DNA of 64,000 nt from Tetraselmis striata (Eukaryota > Chlorophyta > Chlorodendrophyceae > Chlorodendrales > Chlorodendraceae): assembly GCA_006384855.1 (NCBI GenBank), contig VCJN01001247.1:1-64000 (forward strand), written 5' to 3'. The translations under genes and the position numbers were made by a program. The first letter of the stretch is position 1. Every line of letters begins with the position of its first letter. Below the pieces are notes generated by a model. It was not told the origin of the DNA. It searched no databases and saw nothing but the letters and a program-made list of their open reading frames with translations. This document shows positions 55,883-64,000 of this stretch, one piece after another.

Positions 55883-57216
55883 TGCAGCGGACTTCAGCCT
55901 CAGAAGTCGTCTGATTAGCGACCCGATTCTAAGCTGGCGACACTGCGTTTGGCCAGTTGAGACGAACAGTGAGCAACCTATCGCGGTCCCCACGACGTCC
56001 TTGTACGAGATGCGGGGCGTCGGGCGCTGCACGCAGCTGTACGAGTAGCGATCTGCCTTGGTCTGCAGGGGGATCGCCCGGACTTCAACATCAGCACGCG
56101 GGCCACGGGCGCGCGCCGCCCAGCATCGGCAGCAGCAGCAGATATGCTGATCAAGAAGCAGGTGTACTTTCCGCGGCAGCGGGCTGCCAGTCCGCCACAG
56201 CCAGTTGACCAAGTTGATTCCGAGCGCAGGTGAGCCGCGCCAGAGAATGACGATACGATAATATACGAGCAGGTATTACCGAGAGGTCGCTCCATCGGAG
56301 TACAGATGTACCGCCAGGTAGTATGCTAAAGCGTATGTTAAAGCACATGTGTAAGTACATACGGTAGTTTGCTACTCCTTTCGCAATATGTCACGTATCA
56401 GGTCATTTTCCAAAGCAGCAGCAGGTCGCAGGATAGTCGACCTGTATACACACGAGCTTAATCCTTATAGGTGCCACTACACGCTATTACTGCGCGCGAC
56501 GACTGCTATTATATCGGAATCCGTACTGATACGGGTACGGATGATAACGGAATACGACAGCCGGCTGGATTACGACTAAATGGCGAAGTAATAATCACAA
56601 AATGGCGAGGACTACTTCTGGTACCTAGATGAATTTGATTCTATGGTCTCTTGTCCCTCAGATTTCAAAAATCATTCCGTATAAACCATATCATTTTATT
56701 GGGTTTTGCGACTGTGCAAGGCGACGAGGCGATTGAACACGAAGTAACATCGGCAAATCCATAACACATTTTCCCTTCAGTCGTCATCGTCGTCGCGTTC
56801 GAGAAACTTCGGGAAGGCGGGAACAGCATTAACAAAAGGGTTTTACATACAGTATGTAAAAACCACGAGCGCGGAATAACACGTACAGTACGCGCCGGAG
56901 CGGTACCGTAGGTACGCATAGAGAACAGTACGGGTTACGGACTACAACGGTCGGCGGCGCGTTGGATCGAACGAGTATCATCAGTGAACTTTTTGGTTAC
57001 AGGGAGAGCGTCAAGAGAATGCGCACGGAAAGTACTGGGGAAGGAAAAAGCCTACATTTAAGCAGAACCCTCTTTGCGCCGGGCCGCGGGGTATCAGTCG
57101 TTGACTACTGATGGATGCCACGGTCGTGTTAACGGGCAGTATTTGCAAAAAGCCGTACTGTGGAGGCATAGCCTGATTTGGACATGTTTTTTCTCATCGA
57201 CCAATCAGATGTTGTC

Positions 57217-57226
57217 GCCACGTCAT
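57217..57226. promoter_or_regulatory. Unfolded-protein-response element (TGACGTGGC type)
   Basis: The sequence GCCACGTCAT is the reverse complement of ATGACGTGGC, a perfect match to the bZIP-bound UPRE core known from animal XBP1 and plant bZIP28/bZIP60 targets. A CCAAT box (57201-57205) lies 12 bp before its CCACG, a longer spacing than the 9 bp of the classical ERSE. It sits about 0.9 kb upstream of BiP and 1.3 kb upstream of GRP94. Confidence 0.6.
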
Positions 57227-57611
57227 ATGTGCCCTGGTGAACTGATGAATGCTGCGCGCAGCACAGGATCCAGGCCGGCTTGTGACGACAGAATGACAGC
57301 AGCACTATAGCGACTACCTGTATACGCTTGATGAGCCGTCGCGCGGAACGCTTGGTTGGAGCATTTCACGGGCCCGCGAAAGTGTTTCCGTTGTCTTTCC
57401 TCTTCAATCCCGAGTAGGAACCGAGTGTGGCCACGTGCCGCGGCACCCCGCCGCGCCGCGCCTGCTTATAGCTGCCACTCCAACTACCATATACTACATA
57501 AACGATTACCTCATGTAATCTCAATTCAATAAATATACTACATAAACGATTACCGGAACTGTACTTCATTACCACTGTACCGCGATAGCCGTACATTCCG
57601 GAAAGGTCCAT

Positions 57612-57678
57612 TGAATGCGCATGTTTTTTTCCCGCCCCCGGGAAAGGACTGGTACCAGTGAATGAATGAATGCGCATG
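57612..57678 (-). mobile_element. Mini-retroposon locus 5 with 12-bp target-site duplication
   Basis: The insert 57624-57666 is flanked by tgaatgcgcatg (57612-57623 and 57667-57678). The body is the family sequence with two changes (gggaaaggactggtacc), and an extra agtgaatgaa follows it. It lies in the GRP94-BiP promoter region. Confidence 0.75.
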
Positions 57679-58104
57679 TATTCCACAGAAAGCACGCATT
57701 TTAACGGTACAAACTTATACATAGCTTCATTATTAATAAGGACGTTCATAGTGGCCATATACGCGGCTGCGGCGTGGCCTCGTACAGGTACGGGTACGGG
57801 GTGTGGCGATATTTGAGCGCGCCCGGCTACTGCTGCCACCCTGCTGGTGCTTGATGATGATGCGGCATTATTGGAGTTTACTTTTCGGTAAACTATCATC
57901 TGGATCTCCATACAGCAGCACTCGTCGTCCGCGGGCCTGCGAAGCGCGAAAGAACCAAATTCTGTCGGACCTATGCAGTGTCGTTCAGATTGCAGCTGTC
58001 GAGTTTCCTGACGCCGGGACAAACAGGCTTGACTCATCTCCTCACTGGGGTTTTGTTTTCTGCCACGCAACGTTGTGTACCTCGAGTTCGAGATCACAGT
58101 TACC

Positions 58105-60474
58105 ATGTCGCGGCTCGGGAGGCGTACGCTGTTGTCAGCCGGTGAGCGCCTCACGCCTGGACAGCTGCCGCTGCTGCTTTTCTCCGCTGCTGCGCGCCAA
58201 CAGCGGGATCCCCTCCCCCCCCCCCCCCCTCCCCCCCGCCCCCCATCAGCGATCCACGCCCGACCTCTCCCTGCAAAAACCCTTCTCCCTTCACCCGCCG
58301 CGTCTGCTTCCCGCCTGTGTTTAGCGTCGACCCAGTTATTCTTTCGGGTTTGCCGACTTTTATGCCTATTACCCCGACTGAGAATTGCGAGCCGCCGCCG
58401 GTGCCGCGGCTGCCGAGCCCCGTTGCCAGATCTGCGTCACATTCACCTCTCGCCGCACACCCCCCGTTGCCACCCGGTGGCCGCCACCTTCTGGCTCTTT
58501 GAATCTGAGTTCAATTTCCGGCCTTTCTTTGCAGTGGCTGCTCTGGCGTTGTGCGCCTTCGTGGCCTATGCGGAGGATGAGGCCCCGAAGGTCGGCACCG
58601 TGATCGGTATCGATCTGGGCACCACCTACTCTTGCGTTGGCGTCTACAAGAACGGGCGCGTGGAGATCATTGCCAACGACCAGGGTAACCGCATCACGCC
58701 ATCCTACGTCGCGTTCACCGACACCGAGCGCCTCGTTGGCGATGCCGCCAAGAACCAGGCGACAAGCAACCCTGAGGGCACTGTCTACGACGTCAAGCGC
58801 CTAATCGGCCGCAAGTACGATGACAAGGAGGTGCAGAAGGACAAGAAGCTGGTGAGCTACGACATCGTGAGTAAGGAGGGTAAGCCCTACGTCAGCGTCA
58901 AGGTCAAGGGCGAGACCAAGGTCTTCGCTCCTGAGGAGATCAGTGCCATGATCCTGGACAAGATGAAGGTCACTGCTGAGGGTTTCCTGGGCAAGACTGT
59001 CAAGCATGCTGTGGTCACTGTCCCTGCGTACTTCAACGATGCGCAGCGCCAGGCCACAAAGGATGCCGGCGTCATCGCTGGCCTTAGCGTGGAGCGCATT
59101 ATCAATGAGCCCACTGCCGCCGCGATTGCCTACGGCCTCGATCAGAAGGGCGCAGAGAAGAACATCCTGGTGTTTGACCTGGGCGGCGGCACCTTCGATG
59201 TGTCTGTTCTGACCATTGACAACGGCGTGTTTGAGGTCATGTCCACCAATGGTGACACACACTTAGGTGGTGAGGACTTCGACCAGCGCGTGATGGAGTA
59301 CTTCATCAAGCTGATCAAGAAAAAGTACAAGAAGGATGTCAGCGGTGACAAGCGTGCCAAGCAGAAGCTGCGCCGCGAGGCCGAGCGCGCCAAGCGTGCG
59401 CTGTCCAACCAGCACCAGGTCCGCGTGGAGATCGAATCTCTCGTGGACGGCATTGACCTCAGCGAGCCCCTCACCCGTGCCCGCTTTGAGGAGCTCAACA
59501 ATGATCTGTTCAAGAAGACCATGAGCCCAGTGAAGAAGGCCCTTGAGGATGCGGACCTCAAGAAGAGCGATATTGATGAAATTGTGCTGGTGGGCGGTTC
59601 CACTCGCATTCCCAAAGTGCAGCAGCTTCTCCAGGATTTCTTCGACGGGAAGGAGCCCAGCAAGGGTGTCAACCCTGACGAGGCGGTGGCTTACGGTGCG
59701 GCTGTGCAGGGCGGCATCCTCAGCGGCGAGGGTGGCGAGGAGGTGAATGATATCCTGCTGCTCGATGTGGCTCCCCTGACCCTCGGAATTGAGACCGTGG
59801 GTGGTGTCATGACCAAGCTCATCCCCCGCAACACGGTCATCCCCACCAAGAAGAGCCAGACCTTCACCACCTACCAGGACCAGCAGACCACCGTGTCCAT
59901 CCAGGTGTTTGAGGGTGAGCGTACCATGACCAAGGACAACCACAACCTGGGCAAGTTCGATCTCAACGGCATCCCGCCTGCGCCTCGTGGTGTGCCTCAG
60001 ATTGAGGTCACCTTCGAGGTGGACGCCAATGGTATCCTCAATGTTGGCGCTGAGGACAAGGGCACCGGAAAGAAGGAGAAGATCACCATCACCAATGACA
60101 AGGGCCGCCTCAGCCAGGAGGACATTGACCGCATGGTCCAGGAGGCTGAGGAGTTTGCCGAGGAGGACAAGCTGATCAAGGAGCGTGTGGATGCGCGCAA
60201 CAGCCTGGAGACCTACTGCTACAACATGAAGAACACGGTGGAGGATGAGGACAAGCTGGCTGACAAGCTGGACGAGGATGATAAGGAGAAGGTCAGCGAG
60301 GCGGTGCAGGAGGCTCTGGACTGGATGGATGAGAACCAGGAGGCGGAGGCAGAGGAGTATCAGGAGAAGCTAAAGGAGCTGGAGGACATCTGCAACCCCA
60401 TCATCTCCCAGGCCTACGAGGCGGGCGGCGGGGGCGAGGACGATGAGGACCTCGGCGACCACGACGAGCTTTAA
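58105..60474 (+). CDS. BIP: BiP, ER lumenal HSP70, 2 exons
   Basis: ER-lumen HSP70 chaperone that binds nascent proteins, drives translocation and controls the unfolded-protein response. Exon 1 (58105-58141) and exon 2 (58535-60474) join in phase 1 to 658 aa. The joined N-terminus [20 protein letters not shown] followed by FVAYA is a clear signal peptide, whereas the unspliced frame gives no sensible leader; this fixes the start. The nucleotide-binding domain shows [48 protein letters not shown] and [15 protein letters not shown]. The linker and substrate domain show [20 protein letters not shown]. The lid is acidic and the protein ends DHDEL, so HDEL is the retrieval signal. The single 393-nt intron contains C runs (58215-58237). 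The codons are strongly G/C-ending, as in a highly expressed gene. Confidence 0.97.
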   Translation: MSRLGRRTLLSAGERLTPGQLPLLLFSAAARQQRDPLPPPPPPPRPPSAIHARPLPAKTLLPSPAASASRLCLASTQLFFRVCRLLCLLPRLRIASRRRCRGCRAPLPDLRHIHLSPHTPRCHPVAATFWLFESEFNFRPFFAVAALALCAFVAYAEDEAPKVGTVIGIDLGTTYSCVGVYKNGRVEIIANDQGNRITPSYVAFTDTERLVGDAAKNQATSNPEGTVYDVKRLIGRKYDDKEVQKDKKLVSYDIVSKEGKPYVSVKVKGETKVFAPEEISAMILDKMKVTAEGFLGKTVKHAVVTVPAYFNDAQRQATKDAGVIAGLSVERIINEPTAAAIAYGLDQKGAEKNILVFDLGGGTFDVSVLTIDNGVFEVMSTNGDTHLGGEDFDQRVMEYFIKLIKKKYKKDVSGDKRAKQKLRREAERAKRALSNQHQVRVEIESLVDGIDLSEPLTRARFEELNNDLFKKTMSPVKKALEDADLKKSDIDEIVLVGGSTRIPKVQQLLQDFFDGKEPSKGVNPDEAVAYGAAVQGGILSGEGGEEVNDILLLDVAPLTLGIETVGGVMTKLIPRNTVIPTKKSQTFTTYQDQQTTVSIQVFEGERTMTKDNHNLGKFDLNGIPPAPRGVPQIEVTFEVDANGILNVGAEDKGTGKKEKITITNDKGRLSQEDIDRMVQEAEEFAEEDKLIKERVDARNSLETYCYNMKNTVEDEDKLADKLDEDDKEKVSEAVQEALDWMDENQEAEAEEYQEKLKELEDICNPIISQAYEAGGGGEDDEDLGDHDEL

Positions 60475-61281
60475 GCGCCTATGGATCCCCCCCCCCCCCC
60501 CACCACACACACACTTACACACCCACATACTCGAATATAAAGACCATCTAAGCAGCAGCGACGAATAGCAAAATACCACCATACCCTGCCTGCCATTCCC
60601 TACAGAGCAGGGAATAAGTAGAGGCTATATTACCAGCACAGTGATACCAGGGGTGCCTGTTGGGCATACCATGTAGGTGGCATGTCCGCTGGGGAGGTCA
60701 GTATGGGTTCCATCAGCAAAGTCTAACCTTTTTTCATCATCTACTGGGTGTGGATGCAAGCCGTGTAAACAAAACATGGTTCCCACGGACGTGCATGATA
60801 ATGCAGCATTGCGCGCTTCTCTGTGGCCAGTCCATCATGTGACATGTGACAACTGCAGTCCAGATGTGTTGCGATTTGAAATACTCGGATTATTGATTCG
60901 CTAGCACTTTCGATATAAATGTGGATAATGTAAAGATGGGATCATCGAGATACAAGCAAACTGCACACCTGAGCCTTGACTTGCACTCTCATGTAGGACA
61001 TTCTCAGGGAGATATAGCCGTGCAGCTGAGGGGCAGTAAATGCACATTATCGCAGTAAATGAGGCAGCAGCAGACATACATCCATTGATGACAATTTTTT
61101 ATGTGTCGGCAATCTCAAGAGTTTGTGGCGAAGTGTATCCGAGCGAGGCATCATTTGTTAGTCTTGCTGCTGCTGTCAGTGTTGACTGGCGCCACATCGC
61201 GCAAGCACATCACTGGTCTCACGTGCCGGCCTGCATTGCGCCCATACGGATCCCTGCATACCAGGTATTGGATTACATGGC
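60475..61281. other. Convergent intergenic region between BiP and SerRS
   Basis: Holds both 3' UTRs. A C run (60487-60500) and a short CA repeat follow the BiP stop. No gene is recognised. Confidence 0.5.
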
Positions 61282-63587
<2,306 letters not shown>

Positions 63588-64000
63588 TCCGCACAGCGCT
63601 GGAAAGCAAAGAAGTCGAAGCTGCAGTGCACACTTCTATGCGTCAGGGGAATGCGGAAAGATGCTCGTCGGAGATGCCGGAGAGTCGAGTATCGAGTGAA
63701 AGAATCGGACAGCAGGACTCGCCAGAGCCAATCGTCTGGACTTGCCATAGCAGCAGCAAAGACCCAAATCATCACAGCTCGACGAGGCGCGTCTGAGGCG
63801 GCGCGACCGCGGAGCGCGCGACCACGGGCGACAGCCGGGTTAAAGCAATTTTTTTGCCAAGCTGGCAATCGCTAATCCTTACGACGTGCACTTGTAGGTC
63901 GGCTATCCGCTGATGCTCACATTGTCGCGGTCACACGGCCGGTCGGTGTTTTGATAGAGTGAGCTTACGCCTCGTAGGAAGCGCCACGTCGCAAATGGAT
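63588..64000. other. 5' flank of the SerRS gene
   Basis: Promoter-side sequence with no recognisable gene. Small frames overlap on both strands. Confidence 0.4.

Larger units (their letters stand above)
55883..58104. promoter_or_regulatory. Divergent promoter region of GRP94 and BiP
   Basis: About 2.2 kb between the two start codons, with no convincing gene. It contains an unfolded-protein-response element (57217-57226), a CCAAT box (57201-57205), a G-box-like GGCCACGTGCC near 57429, a TGACTCATC site near 58032 and a mini-retroposon (57612-57678). A direct repeat atatactacataaacgatta occurs near 57488 and 57533. Which elements act on which gene cannot be read from sequence. Confidence 0.55.

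Noticed and set aside
57201-57223. Classical ERSE (CCAAT-N9-CCACG)
   Set aside because: The two boxes are present but 12 bp apart rather than 9, so only the UPRE core is claimed.
58075-58534. BiP N-terminus read straight through from 58075
   Set aside because: It gives a long Pro/Leu/Arg leader with C-run codons and no signal peptide. Splicing 58141 to 58535 restores a perfect ER signal peptide.

Overview
This is nuclear DNA of a eukaryote, most likely a GC-rich green alga (Chlorophyta; the class cannot be settled from sequence alone). The evidence is spliced genes with many short GT-AG introns, ER chaperones with KDEL/HDEL tails, a plant-type EF-hand NAD(P)H dehydrogenase, an organellar-type seryl-tRNA synthetase, and long G/C homopolymers and retroposons between genes.

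Layout. 0.1-3.4 kb: a 13-exon type II NAD(P)H dehydrogenase (minus). 3.7-5.8 kb: tRNA-derived SINEs, LINE 3' fragments and tiny retroposons nested in an older repeat. 5.8-15.8 kb: gene-poor and repeat-rich, with a DNA-transposon-like gene carrying a 30-bp minisatellite, a Cys-rich ORF and a 370-bp tandem array. 15.9-17.8 kb: a bacterial-type isoaspartyl dipeptidase in three exons (minus). 20.0-28.7 kb: a near-identical 4,355-bp tandem duplication, each unit holding an intact F-box-like/ankyrin-like gene and a decayed relative. 30.5-34.0 kb: a leucine-rich-repeat gene built from twelve exons of exactly 114 nt. 35.5-41 kb: retroelement fragments with nuclease-like C-termini and a Harbinger-type DNA transposon. 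41.6-50.7 kb: a four-copy 725-729-bp tandem array and a decayed tyrosine-recombinase element lying between related repeats.

52.7-60.5 kb holds the most coherent functional unit: GRP94 (ER Hsp90, KDEL) on the minus strand and BiP (ER Hsp70, HDEL) on the plus strand, divergently transcribed about 2.2 kb apart. The space between them contains a perfect ATGACGTGGC unfolded-protein-response element. The two proteins act together in folding ER clients. BiP is then convergent with a six-exon organellar-type seryl-tRNA synthetase (61.3-63.6 kb).

The most novel-looking signal is a family of roughly 35-bp insertions with a conserved C/G-rich body, an A tail on the minus strand and perfect 8-13 bp target-site duplications. 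They lie at five independent loci and their 3' end resembles that of the local SINE. Exon boundaries for NDH2, isoaspartyl dipeptidase, the LRR gene, GRP94, BiP and SerRS were worked out by reading splice sites and checking that phases match. No database search was possible.
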